Below the pieces are notes generated by a model, which ran no database searches, had not been told where the DNA came from, and saw only the letters and a list, made by a program, of their open reading frames with translations. Below are positions 25,009 through 32,800 of a stretch of DNA of 64,000 bases, piece after piece. Within the stretch, counting starts at the first letter, position 1; every line of letters begins with the position of its first letter. The DNA lies in NCBI GenBank assembly GCA_017302105.1, contig JAFLCS010000004.1, forward strand, positions 62,001 to 126,000, written 5' to 3'. The DNA is from Caulobacterales bacterium (GTDB lineage Bacteria; Pseudomonadota; Alphaproteobacteria; Caulobacterales; Caulobacteraceae). The translations under genes were made by a program, and so were the position numbers.

Positions 25009-26820
25009 ATGTTTGATCGTCGATCCGTCCTTCTTGGCCTCGCGGCCTCCGCCGCCGCGCCGGTCGCCATGGCCCGGACCGCCCTGCAGAACGGCTCTCC
25101 TGTGTCTGGTCCCGACGCCGCCCTGCTCGAGGCGCTCGACACCGCCTTCATGGAGGCCGCGCGCACTTCACCTGAAACGCTGACGGGACTGGGGCTGAAG
25201 GAACGCTACGGCGAGCTTGACGATTATACGGCTCAGGCGGCCGTTGACAGCCTGGCTCTGGCCGAACGCCAGACTGCCGACATCGTCGCGCGCTTTGGGG
25301 GGGCCGATCTGTCCGAACAGGGCCGTCTGTCCGTGCGGCTGCTGACAGACGGGCTGGCCCAACAGCAGCAGCTGCACCAGTACCGCCGCCACCAGTACCT
25401 CATCACCAAGGCCGGCAGCGTCATGAGCAGCCTGCCGGTCATGCTGATGAATCAGCACCGCGTCGATACGGTCGAGGACGCCCGCGCCTACATATCGCGC
25501 CTGATCGCCGCCGAGCGGGTGATGACCGAGGTTGCCAGCGAATTCCGCGCCCGGGCCGAGGCCGGTTTCGCCCCGCCGGCCCTGACCTATCAGCCGAACC
25601 TGACCACCGGCCGCAGCATCATCTCGGGGGCACCGTTCGACGATGGCGAGCCATCGCCCCTGTGGTCGGACATCCAGGCCAAGGTGAACGCACTCGAGAT
25701 CCCCGAAGGGGAGAAGGTGGAGATCCTCGGCGACGCCCGCGCCGCCCTGACGGGGCCGTTCAAGGCCGGCTATGAGGTCTTCCTGACCGCCATCGCCGAG
25801 GTCGGTGCCGGCAAGGATCGCAACGACGGCGTCTGGGCCCTGCCAGACGGTGCCGCCTATTACGAGACGATGCTCGGCTTCTACAATTCGACGAATGACA
25901 CGGCCGACTGGATCCACGAAACGGGCCTGGCAGAGGTCGTCCGACTGCGCACCGAGATGGAGACGATCAAGGATCAGGTCGGCTTCGACGGCGACTTGCA
26001 GGCCTTCTTCGAGCATCTGCGCTCCGACCCCCAGTTCCAGTACCCGAACACGGCTGAGGGCAAGGAAGCCTTCCTTGAGGACAGCCGTCGCTACATTGCC
26101 CAGGCCATGGCGATCGCGCCGCAGTGGTTCCACACCCTGCCCCAGGCCGCGCTGGAAGTCCGGGCCGTCGAGGCGTGGCGCGAACAGACGGCCTCGACCG
26201 CCTTTTACAACCAGCCGTCCCAGGACGGGTCGCGGCCCGGCATTTACTACGTCAACCTGGCCGACATGACCCAGGTGTCCAAACCCTCGGCCGAGGGCAT
26301 CGCCTACCACGAGGGCGCGCCCGGCCACCATTTCCAGATTGCGCGGGCGATGGAACAGCCGGGCCTGCCGATGTTCCGCAAATACGGTTTCTACGGGGCC
26401 TATATCGAGGGTTGGGGCCTCTATGCCGAGAAGCTCGGCAAGGAAATGGGATTCTATCAGGACCCCTATTCCGACTTCGGGCGCCTGACGATGGAGATCT
26501 GGCGTGCCATCCGCATGGTGGTGGACACCGGCATCCACACCCGGCGCTGGACCCGCGAACAGGCGGTTCAGTATTTCAGCGAGAACTCCATGGTCTCACC
26601 GCTGACGATCGACCGCGAGATCGACCGCTACATCTGCTCACCTGGCCAGGCGACCAGCTACAAGGTCGGCATGATCAAGATCCTGGCCCTGCGCGACCAG
26701 GCCCGCGCCGTCATGGGCGACCGCTTCGACATCAAAGGCTTCCACGAAGTCGTCCTGGGCGTCGGGGCGGTACCGTTGGGCGTCCTGGCAGAACGGGTGG
26801 AGGCGTGGAGCCAGGCCTGA
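25009..26820 (+). CDS. DUF885-family secreted metallopeptidase-like protein
   Basis: A 603-residue protein starting at ATG 25009, with GGAG 7 bases upstream. The N-terminus FDRRSVLLGLAASAAAPVAM looks like a twin-arginine signal ending in a VAMA-R cleavage region. The DUF885 pattern is present: PNTAEGKEAFLEDSRRY, then the HEGAPGHHFQ metal-site-like motif (H..E..HH), YIEGWGLYAEKLG and RYICSPGQATSYKVG. These resemble carboxypeptidase/thermolysin-like zinc sites. Substrate unknown. A terminator follows at 26850. Confidence 0.85.
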   Translation: MFDRRSVLLGLAASAAAPVAMARTALQNGSPVSGPDAALLEALDTAFMEAARTSPETLTGLGLKERYGELDDYTAQAAVDSLALAERQTADIVARFGGADLSEQGRLSVRLLTDGLAQQQQLHQYRRHQYLITKAGSVMSSLPVMLMNQHRVDTVEDARAYISRLIAAERVMTEVASEFRARAEAGFAPPALTYQPNLTTGRSIISGAPFDDGEPSPLWSDIQAKVNALEIPEGEKVEILGDARAALTGPFKAGYEVFLTAIAEVGAGKDRNDGVWALPDGAAYYETMLGFYNSTNDTADWIHETGLAEVVRLRTEMETIKDQVGFDGDLQAFFEHLRSDPQFQYPNTAEGKEAFLEDSRRYIAQAMAIAPQWFHTLPQAALEVRAVEAWREQTASTAFYNQPSQDGSRPGIYYVNLADMTQVSKPSAEGIAYHEGAPGHHFQIARAMEQPGLPMFRKYGFYGAYIEGWGLYAEKLGKEMGFYQDPYSDFGRLTMEIWRAIRMVVDTGIHTRRWTREQAVQYFSENSMVSPLTIDREIDRYICSPGQATSYKVGMIKILALRDQARAVMGDRFDIKGFHEVVLGVGAVPLGVLAERVEAWSQA

Positions 26821-26849
26821 TAGGCTTGCCACCGCAACGCACAAAAAAA

Positions 26850-26875
26850 GGCCCCGGATTGCTCCGGGGCCTTTT
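26850..26875. terminator. Bidirectional rho-independent terminator
   Basis: A 9-bp perfect GC-rich stem (GGCCCCGGA at 26850-26858, TCCGGGGCC at 26863-26871) with loop TTGC is flanked by seven A on the left and TTTT on the right. It can terminate both the DUF885 gene and the convergent rplS transcript. Confidence 0.9.
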
Positions 26876-26898
26876 CCGTAATCGGGGAGGAACTGATC

Positions 26899-27327
26899 CT
26901 AGCCCTCGGTGGTCTCGGCGGCTTCGGGGGCCGGAACTTCGGCGACCGTGGCTTCGACTTCCTGGTTGCGGACCTGGCGCTCGGCGATACGAGCCGACTT
27001 GCCGCGGCGATCGCGCAGATAATACAGCTTGGCCCGGCGCACGGCGCCGTGGCGCTTGACCTCGATCGATTCGATCATGGGCGACAGGACCGGGAAGACC
27101 CGCTCGACGCCCTCGCCGAAGCTGATCTTGCGGACCGTGAAGCTCTCCATCAGGCCGGCGCCCGAACGGGCGATGCAGACACCTTCAAAGGCCTGTACGC
27201 GCTCACGCTCGCCTTCCTTGATGCGCACATTGACGCGCAGGGTGTCGCCGGGGCGGAAAGAGGGGGTCTTGCGCTTGGCGGACAGGCGCTCGGCCTCTTC
27301 CTTGCGCAGGGTCTCGATGATGTTCAT
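26899..27327 (-). CDS. rplS: 50S ribosomal protein L19
   Basis: A 142-residue L19 of the large subunit, near the 30S interface. Motifs [51 protein letters not shown] and [15 protein letters not shown] are clear. The C-terminus carries an acidic Ala/Glu/Pro extension common in alphaproteobacteria. AGGAG lies 8 bases before the ATG. It follows trmD on the same strand, the usual trmD-rplS order. Confidence 0.97.
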   Translation of the reverse strand: MNIIETLRKEEAERLSAKRKTPSFRPGDTLRVNVRIKEGERERVQAFEGVCIARSGAGLMESFTVRKISFGEGVERVFPVLSPMIESIEVKRHGAVRRAKLYYLRDRRGKSARIAERQVRNQEVEATVAEVPAPEAAETTEG

Positions 27328-27376
27328 TCGTCAGTCTCCTGGGCTTTGATCGCCCTTTGCTTGTCAGTTGGCCGGA

Positions 27377-28084
27377 CTATTCACCCGGCTTTAGTCCGGC
27401 GAGGTGGGCGGCCCAAAGATCTGGACGCCGTTCCCGCGTGGCCTTCTCCCGTTCGGCCTGTCGCCATTTGGCGATCCGCTTGTGATCGCCCGACAACAGG
27501 ACCTCGGGGATGTCGAGGCCCTCAAACGTCCGCGGTCGCGTGTACTGCGGATGTTCGAGAAGGCCGTCCTCGAAGCTGTCTTCCAGCGCGCTGGCCGCCT
27601 CGCCCAGGACACCCGGGATCCGCCGCACGCACGCCTCGATCACCACCATCGCCGCCGCCTCGCCACCGGCGAGAACCGCGTCTCCGACGGAGACCTCCTC
27701 GAACCCCCGGGCGTCGAGCACCCGCTGGTCCACCCCCTCGAACCGGCCACACAGGACGACGACGCCGTCTCCCGAGGCCCACTCTTTAACACGCGCCTGG
27801 GTCAGGGGCCGACCCCGGGCGCTCATGCACAAAAGCGGCCGCCGCGACCCTTCAAGGCTGTCGAGAGCCCTGGCCACCACGTCCGCCTTCATCACCTGTC
27901 CTGGGCCACCCCCCGCAGGGGTGTCGTCCAGGAAGCCGCGCCTATCGTCGCTGAACGTCCGAATGTCAAGGGTTTCCAGCGCCCACAGCCCCTTCTCGCG
28001 CCAGGCCGTGCCGATCAGGCTGACGCCCAGCGGCCCCGGAAAGGCCTCAGGAAACATGGTCAGGACGGTGGCGGTGAAGGGCAT
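27377..28084 (-). CDS. trmD: tRNA (guanine-N1)-methyltransferase TrmD
   Basis: A 235-residue SPOUT methyltransferase that makes m1G37 in tRNAs reading CNN codons. Motifs are LTMFPEAFPGPLGVSLIGTA at the N-terminus, DDTPAGGGPGQVMKADVV, the knotted VVLCGRFEGVDQRV, and SVGDAVLAGGEAAAMVVIEA. AGAGG lies 6 bases before the ATG. The first 27 codons form one copy of an 84-bp direct repeat; the second copy lies 961 bases away (28966-29049). Confidence 0.97.
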   Translation of the reverse strand: MPFTATVLTMFPEAFPGPLGVSLIGTAWREKGLWALETLDIRTFSDDRRGFLDDTPAGGGPGQVMKADVVARALDSLEGSRRPLLCMSARGRPLTQARVKEWASGDGVVVLCGRFEGVDQRVLDARGFEEVSVGDAVLAGGEAAAMVVIEACVRRIPGVLGEAASALEDSFEDGLLEHPQYTRPRTFEGLDIPEVLLSGDHKRIAKWRQAEREKATRERRPDLWAAHLAGLKPGE

Positions 28085-28088
28085 GGCG
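28005..28088. repeat. 84-bp perfect direct repeat, copy 1 (5' end of functional trmD)
   Basis: Bases 28005-28088 match 28966-29049 exactly over 84 bp. This copy covers trmD codons 1 to about 27 plus four bases upstream, and keeps the AGAGG ribosome site just outside the repeat. Between the two copies is 877 bp carrying one secreted-protein gene. Confidence 0.95.
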
Positions 28089-28191
28089 AGCCTCTTAGCC
28101 GCTGCCGGAGCGGGCGAGAAGAGTTCGCCAGAATGGTTGACGGGTCCGTTCCGACAGTCGCAGGCTAGGATTTTGAAGCTGAGGTGTTGTT

Positions 28192-28812
28192 ATGCGCGCT
28201 CTGTTGATCGCGGCCGTCGGCCTTTCGTTGGTCACCCCGTCTCTTGTCGCCGCCCAGGCGGTCGAGACGGTTCGAGTGGAGCAAACGGACATCCTCTACT
28301 TGGTGGCCGGCGATATCGAGGAAGAGTCTCCGTTCACTTTCAATATTGGCTACGAGGTCGCCGGCGATACGCTCGGTGCGCCAACGGTTGTCACCTGGAC
28401 GGTAAAATTCCGGGACTACTGCCGAGAGCGTCCTACCACGTTGCAATCTGTCGTCCTGGGGCCCGAGGGACAGGTCTGGCGGGGCTACAGGGTCTTTGTT
28501 CCGGCAGGGCCGGTGCATCTCCAGTACTGGTCCAGTGGTGGAAATGGTGCGGAACGTTTTGGTGGTCCGGCCACGCCCGGGCTTCTGGAGGCCATGGCAC
28601 GGGGGGGGCGAATCACACTCGCACTTGAGGATGATCGAGGCGATCGGTTGAATGCGGTTACAATCGAGACGCTGACGCCGCTTGAGCGCGAGGCTCTGTA
28701 TCAGGCGTTCCGGGCTGAAACACAGCCGGTGCGGGATGAACGCAGTGGTTTGGTTGTTGTCGAGGAACTGCCCCCCAGTCCGCCGCCCACCCCCGGGCGC
28801 TGTCCGCGCTAG
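28192..28812 (+). CDS. Unrecognised secreted protein between duplicated trmD ends
   Basis: A 206-residue protein with a clear Sec signal (MRALLIAAVGLSLVTPSLVA, cleavage near AAQA). The mature part has a beta-sandwich-like region (FTFNIGYEVAGD, VVTWTVKFRDYC, GPVHLQYWSSGGNG), a helical patch PLEREALYQAFRAE, and a proline-rich end PPSPPPTPGRC. I know no family for it. Base composition looks slightly less GC-rich than its neighbours. It is flanked by the 84-bp trmD repeats, suggesting it was inserted here. Confidence 0.6.
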   Translation: MRALLIAAVGLSLVTPSLVAAQAVETVRVEQTDILYLVAGDIEEESPFTFNIGYEVAGDTLGAPTVVTWTVKFRDYCRERPTTLQSVVLGPEGQVWRGYRVFVPAGPVHLQYWSSGGNGAERFGGPATPGLLEAMARGGRITLALEDDRGDRLNAVTIETLTPLEREALYQAFRAETQPVRDERSGLVVVEELPPSPPPTPGRCPR

Positions 28813-28965
28813 CGGACCAGCACGGCTTTAGAATGACGTCACGAAGGAGGCACGATTGATAGGCCGCGCAAGGTGTATCACGCTCGCCGTCCCGTTGTTC
28901 GACCTCTACATCCCAGCCCTGGTCCGCGCTTAAGAGGTGCCGCCTTTCGCCCTTGGCCAAGCTGT

Positions 28966-29049
28966 GCCGTGCCGATCAGGCTGACGCCCAGCGGCCCCGG
29001 AAAGGCCTCAGGAAACATGGTCAGGACGGTGGCGGTGAAGGGCATGGCG
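28966..29049 (-). pseudogene. Duplicated trmD 5' fragment (84-bp direct repeat, copy 2)
   Basis: An exact copy of trmD codons 1-27 (MPFTATVLTMFPEAF and on) that ends abruptly at 28966, after which the frame is no longer TrmD. Upstream of its ATG the AGAGG ribosome site of the real gene is missing. It lies 61 bases from the divergent VOC gene, so this side may preserve the ancestral trmD-VOC junction. Otherwise 28813-29110 holds no gene I can support. Confidence 0.9.
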
Positions 29050-29110
29050 CGGCCTATACCGCTCCGGGGTCGCTTGTGCCAATGTTGGGCGATATCAACG
29101 GAGCGACCCC

Positions 29111-29494
29111 ATGATCGGCTATGTCACCCTCGGCACCAATGACCTTGAACGCGGGGCCGCGTTCTATGACGTCGTGTGCGGGGCGCTGGGGCAGTCCCGC
29201 ATGATGGAATGGCCGGGCGCTATCGCCTGGGGCACCGCCGGCGGCGGGGCCGGAATCGGTCTGACCAGGCCGTTCGATCAGCAGCCGGCAACGGTTGGCA
29301 ACGGCGTCATGGTGGCGCTGGAGTGCGACAGCCCGGCCCAGGTTCGAACCGTCTATGAAATCGCCCTGGCCAACGGCGGCACGGACGCCGGCCCGCCCGG
29401 TCCGCGCGGCGACGGCTTCTATGCCGCCTATTTCCGCGACCCGGACGGCAACAAGCTGAACGCCTTCGTCATGGGCCCGGCGGCGGCGGAGTGA
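29111..29494 (+). CDS. VOC (glyoxalase/bleomycin-resistance-fold) family protein
   Basis: A 127-residue protein with the vicinal-oxygen-chelate fold. The N-terminal GYVTLGTNDLERGAAFYDVV and the C-terminal GDGFYAAYFRDPDGNKLNAF are typical of the two beta-alpha-beta-beta-beta halves. The substrate cannot be inferred. GGAG is 7 bases before the ATG. Its stop overlaps the GTG start of the next gene. Confidence 0.85.
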   Translation: MIGYVTLGTNDLERGAAFYDVVCGALGQSRMMEWPGAIAWGTAGGGAGIGLTRPFDQQPATVGNGVMVALECDSPAQVRTVYEIALANGGTDAGPPGPRGDGFYAAYFRDPDGNKLNAFVMGPAAAE

Positions 29495-29958
29495 GGCGGG
29501 CGGCCCCCGCTGCGGCGTTGCTGGCTGCCCTGGCGGTCTCGACGATCGCGCGAGCCCAGGCGGCGACGCATTCCGACTTTGGTCAGGCCGTCGCCGAGCA
29601 CCGCTCCGCCTACAATATCGCCTTCGTCGAAGCGAGCCTCAGCGTGCCGCGTGACGGCACCGCCGCCTCGCAGGCGTGTGCGGGGGCCTTCTCAGGCTAT
29701 CTGGATCTGGCCGAACGCTCGCTGGGCACCATCGAAGACTTCGTCCAGCTGGACGCGCTGATCACCGATCCGGGATCGCGTGAGGCCCTGCGCCTGTACT
29801 TTCAGCCGCGCGCCGAGCGGGCACCGGCCTGGGTCACGCTCAGCGAGGTCCCTGTGCGGGAAGCCTGCGCGACCTCGACGCCGTTCCTGTACAGCTTCGA
29901 GGCCATGGCCCGCGCCTACCGGGCTCTATTGGCCGTCATGCAGGGAGGCACGCCATGA
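29491..29958 (+). CDS. Hypothetical secreted protein
   Basis: A 155-residue product with a Sec signal (AAPAAALLAALAVSTIARAQA, residues 4-24) and no family I recognise. The mature part is helical with two cysteines (SQACAGAF and REACATST) that may pair. It is coupled at both ends: its GTG overlaps the VOC stop and its stop overlaps the HIT-protein start, so it belongs to a three-gene operon. Confidence 0.6.
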   Translation: MRRAAPAAALLAALAVSTIARAQAATHSDFGQAVAEHRSAYNIAFVEASLSVPRDGTAASQACAGAFSGYLDLAERSLGTIEDFVQLDALITDPGSREALRLYFQPRAERAPAWVTLSEVPVREACATSTPFLYSFEAMARAYRALLAVMQGGTP

Positions 29959-30374
29959 GCTGGAACGCACACCCCGACTTCGAGCCCGGCTCCTGGGCCG
30001 TCAAGGACCTGCCCCTGTCCCAGGTTCGCTTCCAGGACGACGCCCGGTTTCCCTGGTTGATCCTCCTGCCGCGGGTCGAGGGCGCGGTTGAGCTGATCGA
30101 CCTGTCGCGGGACGACCACCATCGGCTGATGGACGAAATCGCCGCCGCCAGCCAGGCCGTGCGCCGCCTGGGCGAGCATCTGGGCCAGCCGGTCGACAAG
30201 CTGAACATCGCCGCCCTGGGCAACATCACCCCCCAGCTGCACATCCACGTCATCGGTCGTCGCCACGACGACGACGCCTGGCCCGACCCGGTCTGGGGCG
30301 CAGGGTCGGCGGCCTATTATCCGGCGGATCTGGCGACGGACCTCATCGCCAGATTGGACGCCTGGCTGGTCTGA
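29955..30374 (+). CDS. HIT-family protein with altered triad
   Basis: A 139-residue HIT (histidine triad) fold protein, a family of nucleotide hydrolases and transferases. It shows FPWLILLPRVEGAVELIDL near the start, helix DDHHRLMDEIAAASQAVRRL, and LNIAALGNITPQLHIHVIGR at the active-site loop. The usual HxHxH reads Q-L-H-I-H here, so the first histidine is glutamine, as in a recognised HIT subgroup. The start overlaps the preceding stop (ATGA). Confidence 0.85.
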   Translation: MSWNAHPDFEPGSWAVKDLPLSQVRFQDDARFPWLILLPRVEGAVELIDLSRDDHHRLMDEIAAASQAVRRLGEHLGQPVDKLNIAALGNITPQLHIHVIGRRHDDDAWPDPVWGAGSAAYYPADLATDLIARLDAWLV

Positions 30375-30461
30375 TTCACTGGGTTTACGGCCGATTGGCC
30401 TCGCCTATCTGGCCTTTCCGCGCTCGCCTCTCTACATCGGGCCGGCAGCAGGAGGCCTGAT

Positions 30462-31898
30462 ATGACGACGCGCAAAGCCAATCTCATCGGCGGAGACTGG
30501 GTCGAGGGCTCGGACTGGTCCGAGAACCGCAATCCGTCCGACACCTCCGACGTCATCGGCGAGTTCGCGCAAGGGTCGGCCGCCAATGTCGATCACGCCG
30601 TCCAGGCCGCCCGCGCCGCCCTGCCGGGCTGGAGCCGCGCACACCAGGACCGCGGCGACCTGCTGGATCGGGTCGGCGACCGGCTGATGGCCCGCAAGGA
30701 CGAGCTGGGCGAACTCCTCGCGCGCGAAGAAGGCAAGACCCTGGTCGAGGGCAAGGGCGAAGTCGAACGCGCCGCCCGCGTCTTCAAATTCTTCGCCGGC
30801 GAGGCCCTGCGCGGCGGTGGCGACATCATTCCGGGAGCGCGACCGACGGTCAGCGTCGAGGCGCGCCGCGAGCCGGTCGGGGTGGTCGGTCTGATCACGC
30901 CGTGGAACTTCCCCATCGCTATCCCGGCCTGGAAGGCGGCGCCGGCGCTGGCCTACGGCAATACGGTGGTGATGAAGCCGGCCGATCTGGTCCCGGCCTC
31001 GGCCTGGGCCCTGGCCGACATCATCCGCGACTGCGGCGCCCCGGGGGGCGTCTTTAACCTGGTCATGGGCAAGGGCTCGGTGGTCGGTGAGGCGATGCTG
31101 AACCATGCCGGCGTCGACGCCGTCTCCTTCACCGGCTCAACCGGCGTCGGCGCCCGCGTGGCCGAGGCCTGCGCGCGCGGACTGAAGCGGTTCCAGCTGG
31201 AAATGGGCGGCAAGAACCCGCTGGTGGTCCTGGCCGACGCCGATCTGGATGCGGCGGTCGAGGCGGCGGTCAACGGCGCCTTCTTCGCCACCGGCCAGCG
31301 CTGCACGGCCTCGTCGCGCATCATCGTCGAGCGCTCGATCTACGCCGCCTTCGTCGAAAAGGCCGAGGCCCGTCGTCAGGCCCTGGTCGTGGGACACGCG
31401 CTGGACGCCAAGACCCACATCGGCCCGGCGGTCTCGGCCGCCCAGCTCAATCAGGATCTGGACTACGTCGAGATCGGCAAGGGCGAGGGCGCACGCCTGG
31501 TCGGCGGCGGCGAGCGGCTCAAGCTGGACACCGACGGCTATTACATCGCCCCGGCCCTGTTCGCCGATGTCGACAATTCGATGCGGATCGCCCGCGAAGA
31601 GATCTTTGGACCCGTCGCCTCGGTGATCCCGGCCGATGACGCCGACGACGCCCTGCGCATCGCCAATGACACCGAATTCGGCCTGTCGGCAGGGGTCTTC
31701 ACCACCTCGCTCAAGAACGCCGAACGCTTCAAGCGCGAGCTTCAGGCCGGCATGGTCATGGTCAATCTGCCGACGGCGGGCGTCGATCTGAACGCCCCGT
31801 TCGGAGGCACCAAGGGCTCAAGCTTCGGCCCGCGCGAGCAGGGACCCTACGCGCGCGAGTTCTACACCAAGATCAAGACGACCTATACCCAGGCCTAG
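30462..31898 (+). CDS. NAD(P)-dependent aldehyde dehydrogenase (ketoglutarate-semialdehyde type likely)
   Basis: A 478-residue ALDH-superfamily enzyme. Visible are the cofactor loop ITPWNFPIAIPAWKAAPALA, VMKPADLVPASAWAL, FTGSTGVGARV, catalytic Glu in LEMGGKNPLVV, and catalytic Cys in ATGQRCTASSR. Overall similarity by eye is to alpha-ketoglutaric semialdehyde and succinate semialdehyde dehydrogenases, but the substrate is not certain. A perfect AGGAGG with 6-base spacing fixes the start. It converges on a lipoprotein gene with a 4-base overlap. Confidence 0.85.
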   Translation: MTTRKANLIGGDWVEGSDWSENRNPSDTSDVIGEFAQGSAANVDHAVQAARAALPGWSRAHQDRGDLLDRVGDRLMARKDELGELLAREEGKTLVEGKGEVERAARVFKFFAGEALRGGGDIIPGARPTVSVEARREPVGVVGLITPWNFPIAIPAWKAAPALAYGNTVVMKPADLVPASAWALADIIRDCGAPGGVFNLVMGKGSVVGEAMLNHAGVDAVSFTGSTGVGARVAEACARGLKRFQLEMGGKNPLVVLADADLDAAVEAAVNGAFFATGQRCTASSRIIVERSIYAAFVEKAEARRQALVVGHALDAKTHIGPAVSAAQLNQDLDYVEIGKGEGARLVGGGERLKLDTDGYYIAPALFADVDNSMRIAREEIFGPVASVIPADDADDALRIANDTEFGLSAGVFTTSLKNAERFKRELQAGMVMVNLPTAGVDLNAPFGGTKGSSFGPREQGPYAREFYTKIKTTYTQA

Positions 31899-32431
31899 GC
31901 TGGAGCTTCGGCCTGCGAAGCGCCGGCGATGTCGGCACAGCCCTCGATGAAGGCCGCGCGTTGCTCAATCGAGGGGGCCGGCCAGGGACCGCCCCGCTGC
32001 ACGCCGTAGACGACTGACAGATCGGTCGTGCGCGCCAGCATCCCAAGGAACTGCGGCTCGATGGCATTGCGCGCCATCACCCCGCCACCGGTCCATTCGG
32101 TGTCTGCGACGAAACCATAGGCGTCATCGTCGACCCCCATGGTCATCCGCTCTTCCGAGCCGATCACGGTGAAGTCCGACGCGATGATCTGGAGCTGGCG
32201 CTCGGCGCGCAGGCAGGCCATGTGAAAGATCTGGCGATCGCCCTCACCCAGCAGGGCGAGGGCCGTGCCCTCGTCACTGGCCAGGCCCTCCCACCGCTGG
32301 TTGGTGGCGGCAAGGTCCTCAGGCGTCGGCGTGGCCGCGCCTTCAGCCGCCGGCGGGGCGTCGCAACTGACCAGCACCAGGGTGGCGACGAAGAGGCCGG
32401 CGAAGACCAGGACGGGCGTGCGCATCGACAT
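31895..32431 (-). CDS. Putative lipoprotein of unknown function
   Basis: A 178-residue product with a signal segment VLVFAGLFVATLVLVSC ending in a lipobox-like cysteine at about residue 23, then a proline/alanine-rich linker. The folded part contains LGEGDRQIFHMACLRAERQLQIIASDF and two more cysteines (HMACLRA and EGCADIA). I do not recognise a family. A second ATG two codons later is an equally good start. Confidence 0.6.
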   Translation of the reverse strand: MSMRTPVLVFAGLFVATLVLVSCDAPPAAEGAATPTPEDLAATNQRWEGLASDEGTALALLGEGDRQIFHMACLRAERQLQIIASDFTVIGSEERMTMGVDDDAYGFVADTEWTGGGVMARNAIEPQFLGMLARTTDLSVVYGVQRGGPWPAPSIEQRAAFIEGCADIAGASQAEAPA

Positions 32432-32542
32432 GGCCAGAACGCTAGTCCAGCCGCGGCCGCTTCGTTACCGAAATCTTAATCCGGGCGGTTTTCGGACGTC
32501 CGCGCGCGCGCAGCAGGCGAACCGATTAAGCCTAACGACAAA

Positions 32543-32571
32543 GGCCCCGCCGGGACGGGGCGGGGCCTTTT
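32543..32571. terminator. Rho-independent terminator
   Basis: GGCCCCGCC (32543-32551) pairs perfectly with GGCGGGGCC (32559-32567) around a 7-base loop and is followed by TTTT. It lies between the lipoprotein gene and the entericidin gene. The downstream T-run favours plus-strand termination; AAA on the left allows weak use on the other strand, for example for the entericidin message. Confidence 0.75.
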
Positions 32572-32626
32572 CTTCACCTTCGCAGAAGTCGGGGGAAAAA
32601 CGCTGCGAAGATGGCTCGGTAGAAGT

Positions 32627-32764
32627 CTAGTTGGAGGCGTCCTCGGCGGCTTCTTCTACGGCGGCACCGGCAGCCTGGGCGTCACGGCCGACGCCCGCGA
32701 TCGTATTGCAGGCGGCGACAGATAGGGCCGCAGCCGCCGCGAGAAAAAGGAATGCCTTGCGCAT
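32627..32764 (-). CDS. Entericidin EcnA/B-family small lipoprotein
   Basis: A 45-residue protein read directly from the sequence. It has the signal MRKAFLFLAAAAALSVAAC with a lipobox ending at Cys19, then the entericidin signature CNTIAGVGRDAQAAG and an acidic alanine-rich tail. Entericidins are small cell-envelope lipoproteins of the stress response; in enterobacteria they form a toxin/antidote pair, but only one gene is present here. It lies just downstream of phyK on the same strand. I searched for an EcfG promoter and did not find one. Confidence 0.9.
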   Translation of the reverse strand: MRKAFLFLAAAAALSVAACNTIAGVGRDAQAAGAAVEEAAEDASN

Positions 32765-32800
32765 GGTCGGTATCTCCAGGTGTCGTTGAGGCTAAAATGT

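Noticed and set aside
25168-26538. 456-codon minus-strand frame
   Set aside because: Antisense to the DUF885 gene, which carries the HEGAPGHH motif and a signal peptide.
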